Shown: positions 35,590 to 45,388 of the stretch, piece by piece
Layout: each line of letters opens with the position of its first letter
Numbering within the stretch: the stretch's first letter is position 1
Origin: an uncultured Pelagibacteraceae bacterium
GTDB taxonomy: Bacteria > Pseudomonadota > Alphaproteobacteria > Pelagibacterales > Pelagibacteraceae
Assembly: GCA_902594655.1 (NCBI GenBank)
Contig: CACJMW010000007.1
Coordinates: forward strand, 1-45,835
Direction: 5' to 3'
Length of the DNA stretch: 45,835 nucleotides
Made by a program: the position numbers and the translations under genes
The notes under the pieces: generated by a model
Databases searched by the model: none
The model's input: the letters and a program-made list of their open reading frames with translations, nothing else
Told to the model about the DNA's origin: nothing

Positions 35590-36873
35590 ATGATTAAATT
35601 TTTAGAAAAATTATTTAAATCAAAAAAAGACTTATTTAAGGATAAAGATAGCTTTAAAAAATTATCTTCAAGTAAAGAAATTCGAGAATTATTTAAATCA
35701 TTTAACTCTTATTCAAAAGATGCGGAGTTACGATTTGTCGGAGGTAGTGTAAGAAAGCTGATTATAAATGAAAAAGTTGATGATATAGATTTGTCAACAA
35801 ATTTAAGACCAGAAAATGTTTTGGAAATTTTAAAAAAAAATAATATCAGTTTTCATGAGACTGGAATTGAGCATGGAACAATAACCGCAATAATAAATAA
35901 TATAAGTTTTGAAATAACTTCACTAAGAAAAGATATTAAAACTGATGGAAGGCATGCTCAGGTTGAGTATACAAATAATTGGTTGGAAGATGCTTCTAGG
36001 AGAGACTTTACTATTAATGCAATTTATTCTGATATAGATGGAAATTTATTTGACCCATTCAATGGGAAAAAAGATTTAAACGAAGGTGTAATCAGATTTA
36101 TCGGTGATCCATATACTAGAATCAAAGAGGATTATCTTAGAATTCTAAGGTATATTAGATTTTTTTTGGGATATAGCAGTACTCAACATGATAAAAATAT
36201 AATAAAAATTATTAAGCAAAGTCTCATTGGTTTAAAAAATGTTTCAAAGAATAGACAATTACAAGAATTAAAGAAGATAATTGCAAGTGAAAACTTTAAT
36301 AAAATTAATTCTGATAAAATACTTAAAGAGATTTTTTTATTAATTTTTCCTGAACTTAAGTTTATTAATAGAATATACAAATTAGATAATTTAAGTAATG
36401 AAATTTTAAAGAAAAAAAGTTTTGGATTTGTTCTGTCTTTATTTATTATAGATAAAAGTGAAGATTCTGAATATTTTGTTTATAAATATAATTTGTCTAA
36501 TAAAGAAAAAGATAAAATCAGTCTTTTAAATTCTATATTTAGCGAGGAGCCAAAAAAAGATTTTTTTACTAAAGAAAATCTAACTAAAATTTTATTTAAA
36601 AATGGAAAACAAAACTTAATTGATATTTTAGATTATAAGATTTTGACAGCCAAAAAAAATAAAAACAACATTATAGATTTGAAAAAATATTTTATTGACT
36701 TTAAAATTCCAGTAATGCCGATTAAAGCCAAGGATTTAATTGAAAATTTTGACTTGAGCGAGGGAAGATTGTTGGGTTTAATATTAAGAGAAATTGAAGA
36801 TCAATGGTTAAATAATAATTTTAAAATTTCAAACAACCAAATAGAGGAAATAGTTAAATCTAAACGTATTTAA
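35590..36873 (+). CDS. cca: CCA-adding tRNA nucleotidyltransferase (class II)
   Basis: This enzyme repairs or adds the CCA end of tRNAs. The 427 residues include the nucleotidyltransferase core [10 protein letters not shown] (about 50-59) with catalytic carboxylates in [19 protein letters not shown] (about 65-83), [17 protein letters not shown] (about 107-123), the [15 protein letters not shown] stretch (about 137-151), and [19 protein letters not shown] (about 171-189). The PcnB poly(A) polymerase is a relative, but this length and these motifs fit the CCA enzyme. It begins three bases after the tRNA-Gln CCA, so tRNA 3' processing would release the mRNA. Its last 14 bases overlap greA. Confidence 0.92.
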   Translation: MIKFLEKLFKSKKDLFKDKDSFKKLSSSKEIRELFKSFNSYSKDAELRFVGGSVRKLIINEKVDDIDLSTNLRPENVLEILKKNNISFHETGIEHGTITAIINNISFEITSLRKDIKTDGRHAQVEYTNNWLEDASRRDFTINAIYSDIDGNLFDPFNGKKDLNEGVIRFIGDPYTRIKEDYLRILRYIRFFLGYSSTQHDKNIIKIIKQSLIGLKNVSKNRQLQELKKIIASENFNKINSDKILKEIFLLIFPELKFINRIYKLDNLSNEILKKKSFGFVLSLFIIDKSEDSEYFVYKYNLSNKEKDKISLLNSIFSEEPKKDFFTKENLTKILFKNGKQNLIDILDYKILTAKKNKNNIIDLKKYFIDFKIPVMPIKAKDLIENFDLSEGRLLGLILREIEDQWLNNNFKISNNQIEEIVKSKRI

Positions 36874-37336
36874 CATCAAATATCTCAAAATTTTTCATAC
36901 CATTAGGTGTTTTAATTTCAACTAAATCACCCTTATTTTTTCCAATCAAACCTTTTCCAATTGGCGATTTAAAGTAAATTAATTTTTTTTTAAGATCTGC
37001 CTCATCTTTTCCAACAATTTTATATTCAATCTTTTCATTAGTATCTAAATTCTGCAATGATACAGTTGAGCCAAATATAATTTTTCCATCATTATTTAAT
37101 TTGGTAACATCAATTACATTTGCTGTAGCAATACTGTTTTCAATTTCTTGAATTCTACCTTCATTGTGGGACTGTTGTTCTTTTGCGGCATGATATTCTG
37201 CATTTTCTTTTAAATCTCCATGTGATCTTGCCTCCGAAATTGCGCTAACTATTTCAGGTCTTTTTGTTTCTTTCAAAAATTTTAATTCTTTTTTTAAATT
37301 TTCTAGGCCATTAATTGTAATTGGTTCTTTTTCCAT
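36860..37336 (-). CDS. greA: Transcription elongation factor GreA
   Basis: GreA rescues backtracked RNA polymerase by inducing transcript cleavage. The 158-residue protein has the N-terminal coiled coil with the acidic tip [16 protein letters not shown] (about 40-55), which contains the required Asp and Glu, and the C-terminal FKBP-like domain with [18 protein letters not shown] (about 124-141). It is the third gene of trmL-hemF-greA on the minus strand, one base after hemF, and runs into cca with a 14-base convergent overlap. Confidence 0.97.
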   Translation of the reverse strand: MEKEPITINGLENLKKELKFLKETKRPEIVSAISEARSHGDLKENAEYHAAKEQQSHNEGRIQEIENSIATANVIDVTKLNNDGKIIFGSTVSLQNLDTNEKIEYKIVGKDEADLKKKLIYFKSPIGKGLIGKNKGDLVEIKTPNGMKNFEIFDVKYV

Positions 37337-37337
37337 T

Positions 37338-38165
37338 TTATTTCCATTTTGCTAAAGGAGGTAATGACATTAAAATTGCATCTATATTACCATTAGTTTG
37401 TAAACCAAATTTTGTTCCTCTATCATATAAAAGATTAAATTCAACATATCTACCTCTTTTTAAATATTGAATTTCTTTATCAGATTTTGTCCATCTAATT
37501 TTATTTTTTTTTATAATAATTTCATTAAATATTTTAATAAATTCTAAGCCAACATCTTTTACAAAGTTGAAATCTTTTTCCCAATTATTTTTTTTATAAT
37601 CAAAAAAAATACCTCCTATACCTCTTGTTTCCGCCCGATGTGGAAGATAGAAATATTTATCACACCATTTACTATATTTTTTATAATAATATTTGTTGTG
37701 TCTATCGCACATTTTTTTAAGCTTTTTATGTAACCATTTTTTTAATTTATAATCTTTAAAACATGGAGTTACATCCATTCCACCTCCAAACCAATTTTGG
37801 GAGGTATTAATATAGCGGGTGTTGAAATGCATAGCTGGCACATGCGGATTTCGCATATGCATCACAATAGATATACCAGAAGCCCAAAAATTAGTATTTC
37901 TTGAAATACCTGGAATTTTACCTTTGAATTCATTTGGCAACTTTCCATAAACTTCAGAATAATTAACCCCAACTTTGTCAAACACCTTTCCATTTTCAAG
38001 CAATTTAGACTCTCCCCCTCCTTCATTTTTCTTTTTATTTCGAATCCATTTTTTACTTTTAAATAAAACTTTATTATTTTCTATTTCTTCAATATTTTTA
38101 CAAATGATTTCTTGAAGATTTTTAAACCATTGCTTAGTTAACTCTTGTTTTAAATTAATTTTCAT
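37338..38165 (-). CDS. hemF: Aerobic coproporphyrinogen III oxidase
   Basis: HemF makes protoporphyrinogen IX using O2, supplying heme to the oxidase and bc1 complexes. The 275-residue protein holds [19 protein letters not shown] (about 97-115), [12 protein letters not shown] (about 125-136), [15 protein letters not shown] (about 177-191) and [20 protein letters not shown] (about 234-253). The oxygen-dependent form suits an obligate aerobe. It sits between trmL (two bases upstream) and greA (one base downstream). Confidence 0.96.
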   Translation of the reverse strand: MKINLKQELTKQWFKNLQEIICKNIEEIENNKVLFKSKKWIRNKKKNEGGGESKLLENGKVFDKVGVNYSEVYGKLPNEFKGKIPGISRNTNFWASGISIVMHMRNPHVPAMHFNTRYINTSQNWFGGGMDVTPCFKDYKLKKWLHKKLKKMCDRHNKYYYKKYSKWCDKYFYLPHRAETRGIGGIFFDYKKNNWEKDFNFVKDVGLEFIKIFNEIIIKKNKIRWTKSDKEIQYLKRGRYVEFNLLYDRGTKFGLQTNGNIDAILMSLPPLAKWK

Positions 38166-38167
38166 TT

Positions 38168-38638
38168 TTAATATAACGTTTGCCTTAAACTTTCTGAGAT
38201 AATTATAGCGGCTGAAGTAGCAAGATTCAAAGATCTTTTGTTTTCTCTCATTGGTATCTTTATTTTATATTTAATACTTTTATGCAAACTTTCAGGTACA
38301 CCAGAACTTTCTCTTCCAAATAACAATGTATCACCTTTTTTGTATTTAAAATTTGTATAAGTTTCTTTGGCTTTGGTAGTTGCTAATATTACACGTTCAT
38401 TGACATGGGCCTCTTCAAATACATGATAGTTTTTATAGAATTTTATTGTGTTTATATCCATATAATCCATAACAACCCTTTTGAATCTTGAGTCGTTTAA
38501 AAGAAAACCACAAGGCTCTATTATTTCAAGCTTGACACCAAGACATGAGCAAGTTCTAACTATAGCTGCTGTATTCTGTGGAATATCAGGTTGATAAAGG
38601 GCTATTTTGGGGCCTGTATTACTTGTTTTCTGTGTCAT
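38168..38638 (-). CDS. trmL: tRNA (cytidine/uridine-34-2'-O)-methyltransferase TrmL
   Basis: A SPOUT methyltransferase of 156 residues that methylates the wobble ribose of certain tRNAs. Motifs are IALYQPDIPQNTAAIVRTC (about 12-30), LLFGRESSGVPESLH (about 104-118) and the knot-closing SLNLATSAAIIISESLRQ (about 135-152). It heads the trmL-hemF-greA set. A perfect -10 (TATAAT, minus strand 38670-38665) lies 26 bases before the ATG. Confidence 0.92.
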   Translation of the reverse strand: MTQKTSNTGPKIALYQPDIPQNTAAIVRTCSCLGVKLEIIEPCGFLLNDSRFKRVVMDYMDINTIKFYKNYHVFEEAHVNERVILATTKAKETYTNFKYKKGDTLLFGRESSGVPESLHKSIKYKIKIPMRENKRSLNLATSAAIIISESLRQTLY

Positions 38639-38664
38639 TTCTGCAATAGAAAAATATATTTTTT

Positions 38665-38670
38665 ATTATA
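38665..38670 (-). promoter_or_regulatory. -10 element of trmL
   Basis: TATAAT on the minus strand in the 68-bp divergent gap between trmL and petA. Predicted start is about 20 bases before the trmL ATG. TTGACT lies 14 bases upstream, closer than ideal, so the -35 is uncertain. The petA promoter must share this gap. Confidence 0.5.
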
Positions 38671-38706
38671 TGAAATCATGTATTAGTCAAAAAATAAAAC
38701 AATTAA

Positions 38707-39219
38707 ATGTCAGACAAAAAACCAAAAAACAGAAGAGACTTCATATTTACTGCGACTGCAGCAGCTGGAGCTGTAGGAGTAGGTGCAGCTGTTTGGCCTT
38801 TAGTAGATCAAATGAATCCAGATGCCTCTGTTAAAGCTCTAGCAAGCACAGAGGTAGATGTTAGCTCTGTTAAGCCAGGACAATCGATCACAGTTGTTTG
38901 GAGAGGTAAACCGGTTTTTATAAAAAGAAGAACACAAGAAGAAATTGATAAAGCAAGGTCAGTATCATTAGATGAATTAAAACATCCAGAAAAAGATGAG
39001 GACAGGGTTAAAAATCCCGAGTGGTTAGTCATGCTTGGTATTTGTACTCATCTAGGGTGTGTTCCACTCTCAGATAAAGGAGAATATGATGGATGGTTTT
39101 GCCCATGCCATGGATCACACTATGACACTTCAGGAAGGATTAGAAAAGGACCAGCCCCAATAAATATGGAAATTCCGGAGTATGTTTTTTTAAATGAGAA
39201 TACAATAAAAATTGGATAA
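38707..39219 (+). CDS. petA: Rieske iron-sulfur protein of cytochrome bc1
   Basis: This 170-residue protein passes electrons from ubiquinol to cytochrome c1. A twin-arginine signal-anchor [20 protein letters not shown] (about 7-26) inserts it by the Tat path. The 2Fe-2S ligands are in CTHLGCVP (about 111-118) and CPCHGSHYD (about 131-139), with the extra disulfide cysteines at the usual places. It leads the petABC operon and is divergent from trmL. Confidence 0.97.
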   Translation: MSDKKPKNRRDFIFTATAAAGAVGVGAAVWPLVDQMNPDASVKALASTEVDVSSVKPGQSITVVWRGKPVFIKRRTQEEIDKARSVSLDELKHPEKDEDRVKNPEWLVMLGICTHLGCVPLSDKGEYDGWFCPCHGSHYDTSGRIRKGPAPINMEIPEYVFLNENTIKIG

Positions 39220-39230
39220 TAAAAGTTTAT

Positions 39231-40511
39231 ATGAGTGATAGTAATTACACACCAAATTCAAAATTAGGAAAGTGGTTTAATGACAGGCTACCCTTATTAA
39301 CACTTGCAAATCACCTAACTGATTATCCAACTCCAAAAAATTTAAATTACTGGTGGACATTTGGAGGAATTCTAACTTTTTGTTTAATAACACAAATTGT
39401 AACAGGTCTAGTTTTAGCAATGCATTACATTGCGGATACAAAATTAGCTTTTGCAAGTGTTGAACATATAATGAGAGATGTTAATTATGGTTGGTTAATT
39501 AGATATGTCCATGCAAACGGTGCATCTATGTTTTTTCTAGCAGTTTATATTCATATTTTCAGATCTTTATTTTATGGCTCATATAAATCTCCAAGAGAAA
39601 TAATTTGGATAATAGGAATAATTATTTATTTGCTAATGATGGCGGCCGCTTTCATGGGTTATGTTCTTCCGTGGGGTCAAATGAGTTATTGGGGAGCCAC
39701 AGTGATAACAAATTTATTTAGTGCAATTCCTTTTATTGGTGAGGGAATTACTACTTGGCTATGGGGCGGCTACTCAGTAGATAACCCAACATTAACAAGA
39801 TTTTATGCTCTACATTATTTAATTCCATTTTTAATATTAGGTTTAGTAGTTCTTCATATATGGGCATTACATGTGCCTGGAAATAACAATCCAGTAGGAA
39901 TTGAGATTAAAAAACCATCAAATGATACGGTTCCTTTTCATCCATATATTGTAATTAAAGATGCATTTGCTTTATTACTATTTTTAATAGTGTTTGCTTT
40001 TTTTGTTTTTTATACTCCAAATATTTTAGGACACGCTGACAATTATATAGAAGCAAATCCACTTGTAACTCCGGCACATATAGTGCCAGAATGGTACTTG
40101 TTACCTTTTTATGCAATACTTAGGTCAGTTCCTGATAAATTAATGGGTGTAATTGCTATGTTCTCAGCAATATTAATATTAGCAGCCTTACCTTGGTTAG
40201 ACACATCCAAAGTTAGATCTGCAGTATTCAGACCTCTTTACAAACAGTTCTACTGGATATTAGTAATTGATGTTCTAGTCTTAGGCTATGTTGGTGCGAT
40301 GCCAGCTGAGGGTTTGTACTTACTTGTAGCTAGAGTAGCTACAGCATACTACTTTTTGCATTTTTTAATTGTTTTACCAGTCTTAGGCTGGACAGAAAAA
40401 ACTAATCCTGTACCACTAAATATAACTGAACCAGTTTTAGCAGGATCAGCGTTGGCTACGAGAAGTGTTAGAGAAGATAAAACTGAAATCAATTTAAAGA
40501 GTTTAGGGTGA
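39231..40511 (+). CDS. petB: Cytochrome b of the bc1 complex
   Basis: A 426-residue eight-helix protein with both b hemes. Histidine pairs are in MHYIADTK / [19 protein letters not shown] and in [20 protein letters not shown]. The Qo-site [16 protein letters not shown] (about 283-298) is intact, as is [17 protein letters not shown] (about 141-157). The C-terminus ends soon after helix H. It follows petA by 11 bases, and its TGA stop overlaps the petC GTG start (GTGA). Confidence 0.97.
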   Translation: MSDSNYTPNSKLGKWFNDRLPLLTLANHLTDYPTPKNLNYWWTFGGILTFCLITQIVTGLVLAMHYIADTKLAFASVEHIMRDVNYGWLIRYVHANGASMFFLAVYIHIFRSLFYGSYKSPREIIWIIGIIIYLLMMAAAFMGYVLPWGQMSYWGATVITNLFSAIPFIGEGITTWLWGGYSVDNPTLTRFYALHYLIPFLILGLVVLHIWALHVPGNNNPVGIEIKKPSNDTVPFHPYIVIKDAFALLLFLIVFAFFVFYTPNILGHADNYIEANPLVTPAHIVPEWYLLPFYAILRSVPDKLMGVIAMFSAILILAALPWLDTSKVRSAVFRPLYKQFYWILVIDVLVLGYVGAMPAEGLYLLVARVATAYYFLHFLIVLPVLGWTEKTNPVPLNITEPVLAGSALATRSVREDKTEINLKSLG

Positions 40512-41287
40512 AGAAATTTATAAGTACATTTATAATTATTCTCACGATATTTTTCTCACAAAATAGCTCTATTTCAGCAGAAACACCAAAGCTATTAAAG
40601 ACAGATTGGACATTCAAAGGTTTATTTGGAAAATATGATAGGGCGTCATTGCAAAGAGGATATCAAGTTTATACTGAGGTATGTGCAGCATGCCATTCTA
40701 TGCAATATCTAAGTTACAGAAATCTCTCTGAGCCGGGCGGTCCAGAGTTTACTGAAGATGAGGCAAAGTTTATAGCTGCTAGTTTTGAAATACTAGACGG
40801 CCCTAACAGTGAGGGAGAAATGTTTACAAGACCTGCCAAATTATCAGATAAATTTTTAATGCCTTATGATAATGTTGAGGCTGCAAAGGCGGCAAATGGT
40901 GGGGCTTATCCTCCAGATATGTCCGTTTTGGTAAAAGCAAGAAAAGGTGGCGCTGATTATATTTACTCTCTTTTGTTAGGGTATGAAGATCCTCCATCAG
41001 ATATTAAGTTAGATGATGGGGTGTATTATAATAAATATATGTATGGTAATAAAATTAAAATGCCTGTTCCTTTATCAGATGGCTTGGTTGAATATGGTGA
41101 TGGAACGCTAGCAACCGAAGAGCAGATGGCAAAAGATATTACTACTTTTTTAATGTGGTCAGCAGAACCTCACTTGGAAACAAGACATAAAACTGGTTTT
41201 AGAGTAATCATATACCTTATTATACTTTCAATACTTGTATACTTGACTATGAAAAAAATATGGTCACGTGTTGAAACGAAAATTTAA
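40508..41287 (+). CDS. petC: Cytochrome c1
   Basis: A 259-residue membrane-anchored c-type cytochrome. Signal peptide of about 24 residues, then the heme-binding CAACH in [18 protein letters not shown] (about 55-72), the axial Met in [20 protein letters not shown] (about 181-200) and a C-terminal anchor (about 232-252). The start is GTG at 40508, fitting the signal peptide and overlapping the petB stop. The last 24 bases overlap the convergent ychF gene. Confidence 0.96.
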   Translation: MKKFISTFIIILTIFFSQNSSISAETPKLLKTDWTFKGLFGKYDRASLQRGYQVYTEVCAACHSMQYLSYRNLSEPGGPEFTEDEAKFIAASFEILDGPNSEGEMFTRPAKLSDKFLMPYDNVEAAKAANGGAYPPDMSVLVKARKGGADYIYSLLLGYEDPPSDIKLDDGVYYNKYMYGNKIKMPVPLSDGLVEYGDGTLATEEQMAKDITTFLMWSAEPHLETRHKTGFRVIIYLIILSILVYLTMKKIWSRVETKI

Positions 41288-42337
41288 AACATCTCCGTCT
41301 TTTACAACATAATCTTTACCCTCTAATCTCATTTTACCATTAATTTTTGAGTTCAACCATCCTTTATTTTCAACAAATTCTTTATAGGAAATAGTTTCTG
41401 CTTTAATAAAGCCTTTTTCAAAATCAGTATGGATTTTACCAGCAGCTTTAGGTGCTAAACAATTTTTATTAATTGTCCAAGCCCTAGACTCTTCTGGACC
41501 TGAAGTAAAAAATGTTTCTAAATTTAACAAAGTATAACCTTTTTTTGTAAGCATTTTGATACCAGCTTCCTTTATATTTAGCATTTTCATATAATTTATT
41601 TTCTCTTTATCATTTAAAGAATTAAGCTGATTTTCAATTTCAGCAGAAATTATAATGGTATTTTTATTTCCATACTTTTCGATAAATTTTCTTGTATAGT
41701 TGTTTCCATCTTTAATACTATTTTCTTCCACATTACATACGTATAAATTTGGCTTTAAAGATAATAAACCACTAATTTCAATTTCTTTTTTTTCGTAAAG
41801 ATTATAAATTTCATCAATATTTTTATCGTTATTTATATAATCTAAAGTTGTCTCTAATATTTGAATTTGTTCAGCAGATATGTTTTTCTTATTTTTTTTT
41901 TCCAACCTTTTTTGAATAGATTCAATATCAGCCAATTTCATTTCAGTTTGGATAATTTCAAGATCTCTAATAGGGTCCACACTATCATTTACATTTTGTA
42001 TATCATCAGAGTCAAAACATCTTATCATATGAATAATTGCATCTACTTCCCTTATATGTGAAAGAAATTTATTCCCAAGCCCTTCACCCTTTGAAGCCCC
42101 CTCAACCAGTCCTGCTATGTCAACAAATGAAATAGTTGTGTAGATTTTTTTTTTTGAATTTGAAATTATTGTTAATTTATCTAATCTTTCATCATGAACT
42201 GGAACTATACCTAAGTTAGGTTCGATCGTACAAAATGGAAAATTCTCAGCCTGGGCTTTGCTTGAATTAGTTAAAGCGTTAAATAAAGTTGATTTACCTA
42301 CATTTGGTAATCCGACTATACCGCATTTAAAACCCAT
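41264..42337 (-). CDS. ychF: Redox/translation-associated GTPase YchF (OLA1 family)
   Basis: A 357-residue Obg-like P-loop protein that prefers ATP and binds ribosomes. G1 is GLPNVGKSTLFNAL (about 8-21), G3 is DIAGLVEGASKGEGLGNKFL (about 73-92) with the Leu that replaces Gln, and NVEENS is in place of NKxD. A coiled coil follows G3 and a TGS domain is at the end. It lies two bases downstream of pth, a frequent pairing in bacteria. Confidence 0.96.
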   Translation of the reverse strand: MGFKCGIVGLPNVGKSTLFNALTNSSKAQAENFPFCTIEPNLGIVPVHDERLDKLTIISNSKKKIYTTISFVDIAGLVEGASKGEGLGNKFLSHIREVDAIIHMIRCFDSDDIQNVNDSVDPIRDLEIIQTEMKLADIESIQKRLEKKNKKNISAEQIQILETTLDYINNDKNIDEIYNLYEKKEIEISGLLSLKPNLYVCNVEENSIKDGNNYTRKFIEKYGNKNTIIISAEIENQLNSLNDKEKINYMKMLNIKEAGIKMLTKKGYTLLNLETFFTSGPEESRAWTINKNCLAPKAAGKIHTDFEKGFIKAETISYKEFVENKGWLNSKINGKMRLEGKDYVVKDGDVLNFRFNT

Positions 42338-42339
42338 AT

Positions 42340-42894
42340 CTAATTATTTATTTTACTTGAAAATAAATCTAGCTTTTTATCTAACAATAAATTTAAAGAC
42401 TCGGTTATTTTTTTTGAAATTTCTTCTATTTGAATTTTCTCATCTTCATTAAAGTCGCCTAAAACAAAGTCATTAACTTGCAATTTTTCAGGCTTTCCTA
42501 TTCCAATCCTAACTCTGGAATAGTCTTTTCCTATAAATTTATCTAATGATTTAATACCGTTATGACCAGCATCAGTGCCTCCAAATTTTGCTTTGATTTT
42601 TCCAAATTCAATATCAAGATCATCATGAAAAACAATTATGTCTGAAGGTTCTATCTTAAAGTATTCTATAAGTTCTCTTATACAGGTGCCTGAATTATTC
42701 ATAAATGTTAAAGGTTTTATTGCATAAACTTTTTTATTGCCAATATTGCCCATTGTTAGCAAACCTTTAAATTTAGGTTTTTGCTTAGATAGATTAAAAT
42801 TTTGATTTATAGCGTCAATTATTTTAAAACCAATATTGTGTCTGTTGTTTTGACTGTCAGGTGTTGGGTTGCCTAGACCTACAAATAATATCAT
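42340..42894 (-). CDS. pth: Peptidyl-tRNA hydrolase
   Basis: Pth recycles peptidyl-tRNA dropped from ribosomes. The 184-residue protein has GLGNPTPDSQNNRHNIGFK (about 6-24) with the catalytic His, KPLTFMNNSG (about 60-69), and FHDDLDIEFGKIKAKFGGTD (about 89-108) with the Asp, then AGHNGIKSL. It lies 33 bases downstream of rplY, as in many bacteria (rplY-pth-ychF). Confidence 0.96.
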   Translation of the reverse strand: MILFVGLGNPTPDSQNNRHNIGFKIIDAINQNFNLSKQKPKFKGLLTMGNIGNKKVYAIKPLTFMNNSGTCIRELIEYFKIEPSDIIVFHDDLDIEFGKIKAKFGGTDAGHNGIKSLDKFIGKDYSRVRIGIGKPEKLQVNDFVLGDFNEDEKIQIEEISKKITESLNLLLDKKLDLFSSKINN

Positions 42895-42927
42895 TTTATA
42901 AGATTATTTTTAAGATTATAAACCAAG

Positions 42928-43647
42928 TTATTTTTTCTCTGGGGCAGCTTCTTTTTTTTCTTTTTGGTCCTCAGGTTTTTTTGTTTCATCTGTTGAATTT
43001 GCCTGTTCGCCTTCTTTAGGAGCTTCTCCTTCAGTTCCTGCCTCTGCACCTTCAGCACTTTCTTCAGCTGGTTTTTCAGGCTCTTTGACAATTGTTGGCG
43101 CTGCAACCGTTGCTATTACGAAATCTCTACCAGTAATTGTTGGGCTAACATTTTCTGGAAGTTTAATTGCTGAAATTTTTACACTTGCCCCTATATCCAA
43201 ACCTTCTAGGTCAACCACTAACTCATTTGGTATACTTTCGGTTGGACATTTTAATTCAACTTTTCTTCTTACAATATTTAAAACTCCACCTCTTTTTAGT
43301 CCTGGAGATTGATCATTATTTATAAATCTGACTGGAATTTCTAGTACTATTTTTCTTCCAGAGACCATTCTTAAAAAATCTACATGAATTGGCTCATCAG
43401 TCACCACATCAAAAGCAACATCTCTAGGAAGAACCTTAATTTCTTTATCTTTAATTTTGATTTTTAATACATTAGATAAAAAGTTTTCTTGATCCAATAA
43501 AATTTTCAGATGTTTTTTTGAAATGCTGATTAATTCATTTTTCTCTTCACCACCATATAATACTGCTGGCACCATTCCTTCTTTACGAAGAATATTATTT
43601 CGACCCTTAGATGTTTCGGCCCTTGGACTTGCTTCTAAATTGCTCAT
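42928..43647 (-). CDS. rplY: Ribosomal protein bL25, long (CTC/TL5) form with charged tail
   Basis: The 239-residue protein binds 5S rRNA. The N-terminal L25 domain includes GMVPAVLYGG (about 24-33) and the C-terminal TL5 domain follows to about residue 185, with ISAIKLPENVSPTI near 156. A final 50 or so residues are low complexity, rich in Glu, Ala, Lys and Pro (for example EEPAEESAEGAEAG-like stretches ending in KKEAAPEKK). This tail is not part of either domain. The gene begins the rplY-pth-ychF set. Confidence 0.93.
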   Translation of the reverse strand: MSNLEASPRAETSKGRNNILRKEGMVPAVLYGGEEKNELISISKKHLKILLDQENFLSNVLKIKIKDKEIKVLPRDVAFDVVTDEPIHVDFLRMVSGRKIVLEIPVRFINNDQSPGLKRGGVLNIVRRKVELKCPTESIPNELVVDLEGLDIGASVKISAIKLPENVSPTITGRDFVIATVAAPTIVKEPEKPAEESAEGAEAGTEGEAPKEGEQANSTDETKKPEDQKEKKEAAPEKK

Positions 43648-43695
43648 AAAAATGGTAGCTTTTAACTTAGTAGTTACACATTATCAAGTAGAAAA

Positions 43696-44628
43696 TTATC
43701 TAAATAAATCAGAAACAGATGTAGAATTTGATATTCTTTTTATGGCTTCACCAACTAAGTGAGAAATTGTCAAAATATCAATATTTTTTGCTTTTTCCAC
43801 CTTATCTGAATTATCTATTGTATCTGTAATAACCAATCTTTTAATTTTAGAATTTTTAATTCTTTCAATCGCTTTTCCACTTAATACACCATGGGTAACA
43901 TATACATGAACTTCTTTTGCGCCTCTTTCAATTAATGCATTTGCAGCATTTACGATTGTCCCACCCGAATCTATTATATCATCTACGATTATGCATGTTT
44001 TCCCTTTTACATTTCCGATAACATTCATAACCTCTGATTTTCCTGGAGCAGGTCTCCTTTTGTCTATTATTGCTAAACCTGCATGTAAAAATTTCCCTAG
44101 TGCTCTTGCTCTTTCTGTTCCACCAACATCTGGAGCAACACAAATTAAATTTTTATTTTTGATTTTCTTCCTTACATGTCTTGCAAAAATTGGTGTAGCA
44201 AATAAGTTATCGACTGGAATATCAAAAAATCCTTGGATTTGTCCCGCATGAAGATCAATCGTAACTACTCTATCAGCTCCAGCTTTAGTAATTAAGTTAG
44301 AAACTAATTTAGCAGATATAGAGGTTCTAGGGACTACTTTTCGATCTTGTCTTGCATATCCAAAATATGGAATTACAGCTGTAATATTTTTTGCAGATGA
44401 TCTTTTTAAAGCATCTATACATAGTAGAAGTTCCATTAAATTATCATTAGCTGGAGAGGAGACTGACTGAATAACAAAAATACTATTACCTCTTATATTT
44501 TCATTAATCTCAATATAGATTTCTCCATCAGAAAATTTTTTAATACTTGATCTAACTAGTCTATTTTTTAAATATTTAGATATTTTTATACTTAGGTTTT
44601 TGTTTGAATTACCTGTGATTATTTTCAT
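43696..44628 (-). CDS. prs: Ribose-phosphate pyrophosphokinase
   Basis: Prs makes PRPP for nucleotides, His and Trp. The 310 residues include ANDNLMELLLCIDALKRSSA (about 59-78), YFGYARQDRKVVPRTSISA (about 89-107), VAPDVGGTERARALG (about 168-182) and the PRPP loop IIVDDIIDSGGTIVNAA (about 214-230). VTHGVLSGKA follows. It lies 48 bases from rplY and seven bases downstream of pgeF on the same strand. Confidence 0.97.
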   Translation of the reverse strand: MKIITGNSNKNLSIKISKYLKNRLVRSSIKKFSDGEIYIEINENIRGNSIFVIQSVSSPANDNLMELLLCIDALKRSSAKNITAVIPYFGYARQDRKVVPRTSISAKLVSNLITKAGADRVVTIDLHAGQIQGFFDIPVDNLFATPIFARHVRKKIKNKNLICVAPDVGGTERARALGKFLHAGLAIIDKRRPAPGKSEVMNVIGNVKGKTCIIVDDIIDSGGTIVNAANALIERGAKEVHVYVTHGVLSGKAIERIKNSKIKRLVITDTIDNSDKVEKAKNIDILTISHLVGEAIKRISNSTSVSDLFR

Positions 44629-44635
44629 TAATATC

Positions 44636-45388
44636 CTACTTAAGCATAATTACTGATATATTTCTACCATAATCAGGTTCGTTTTTTTTTAAAGATCTTC
44701 TAGCACTAAAAAAATTATTTTTTTTATCAAAGGTATCTTTTCTTATAACATCAATTTTTAAAATTCCAAAACTAATTATTTGGTTTCGAATAAATTCTGC
44801 TAAATCGAAGTAAATCTTATTTTTTTTCAATTTGAAGAAAATTGAATTTTTTTTGCTTCTTCTTAGAAACTTTTGCTTAAATTCTTTACCAACCTCATAA
44901 TTTTTCTGACTAATACTTGGCCCAATAACTACGATAATATCTTTTTTACTGGATCCAGATTTAACAAGTCTTTTCAAAACTTTTATTACTATATTTTTAT
45001 ATGCACCCCTCCATCCTGCATGTACAGCTGCAACTATTTTTTGTTTAATGTCTAAAATTAATATTGGCGCACAATCTGCAGTTAGAATTCCGATTGGTAA
45101 TCCTTTAATATTTGTTATTAAACCATCTCCAACAAATTTTTTTTTTGGAAATTTTTTTATGAAGCAAATTTTTGAGCTATGTTTTTGATATAATAATACA
45201 ATATCATTTTTTTTTGATCTTATAATTTGCTTTACGTATCTAAGATTTTTTTTCACATTATTTTTATTGTCACTAGAACCTGTTCCACAGTTTAAGCTAT
45301 TATATATACCTTTTGAAAAACCATTTTTGGAATTAAAGAATCCATGTCTTACTATTGCAGTTTTACTTAATAATTTAGATATAATCAT
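44636..45388 (-). CDS. pgeF: Peptidoglycan editing factor PgeF / multicopper-laccase-domain (DUF152) protein
   Basis: A 250-residue protein of the YfiH/DUF152 family, linked to purine nucleoside phosphorylase activity and to peptidoglycan editing. Motifs are NCGTGSSDNKNNVKKN (about 33-48), YQKHSSKICFI (about 67-77), GILTADCAPILILD (about 98-111), VAAVHAGWRGAYKNI (about 117-131) and GPSISQKNYEVGKEF (about 156-170). His and Cys in the middle three bind zinc. Its start overlaps the midA-like gene by four bases. Confidence 0.9.
   Translation of the reverse strand: MIISKLLSKTAIVRHGFFNSKNGFSKGIYNSLNCGTGSSDNKNNVKKNLRYVKQIIRSKKNDIVLLYQKHSSKICFIKKFPKKKFVGDGLITNIKGLPIGILTADCAPILILDIKQKIVAAVHAGWRGAYKNIVIKVLKRLVKSGSSKKDIIVVIGPSISQKNYEVGKEFKQKFLRRSKKNSIFFKLKKNKIYFDLAEFIRNQIISFGILKIDVIRKDTFDKKNNFFSARRSLKKNEPDYGRNISVIMLK

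Noticed and set aside
42891-43106. 71-residue Lys/Gln-rich minus-strand frame under the rplY tail
   Set aside because: It is an alternative frame of the repetitive L25 tail and not an independent gene.
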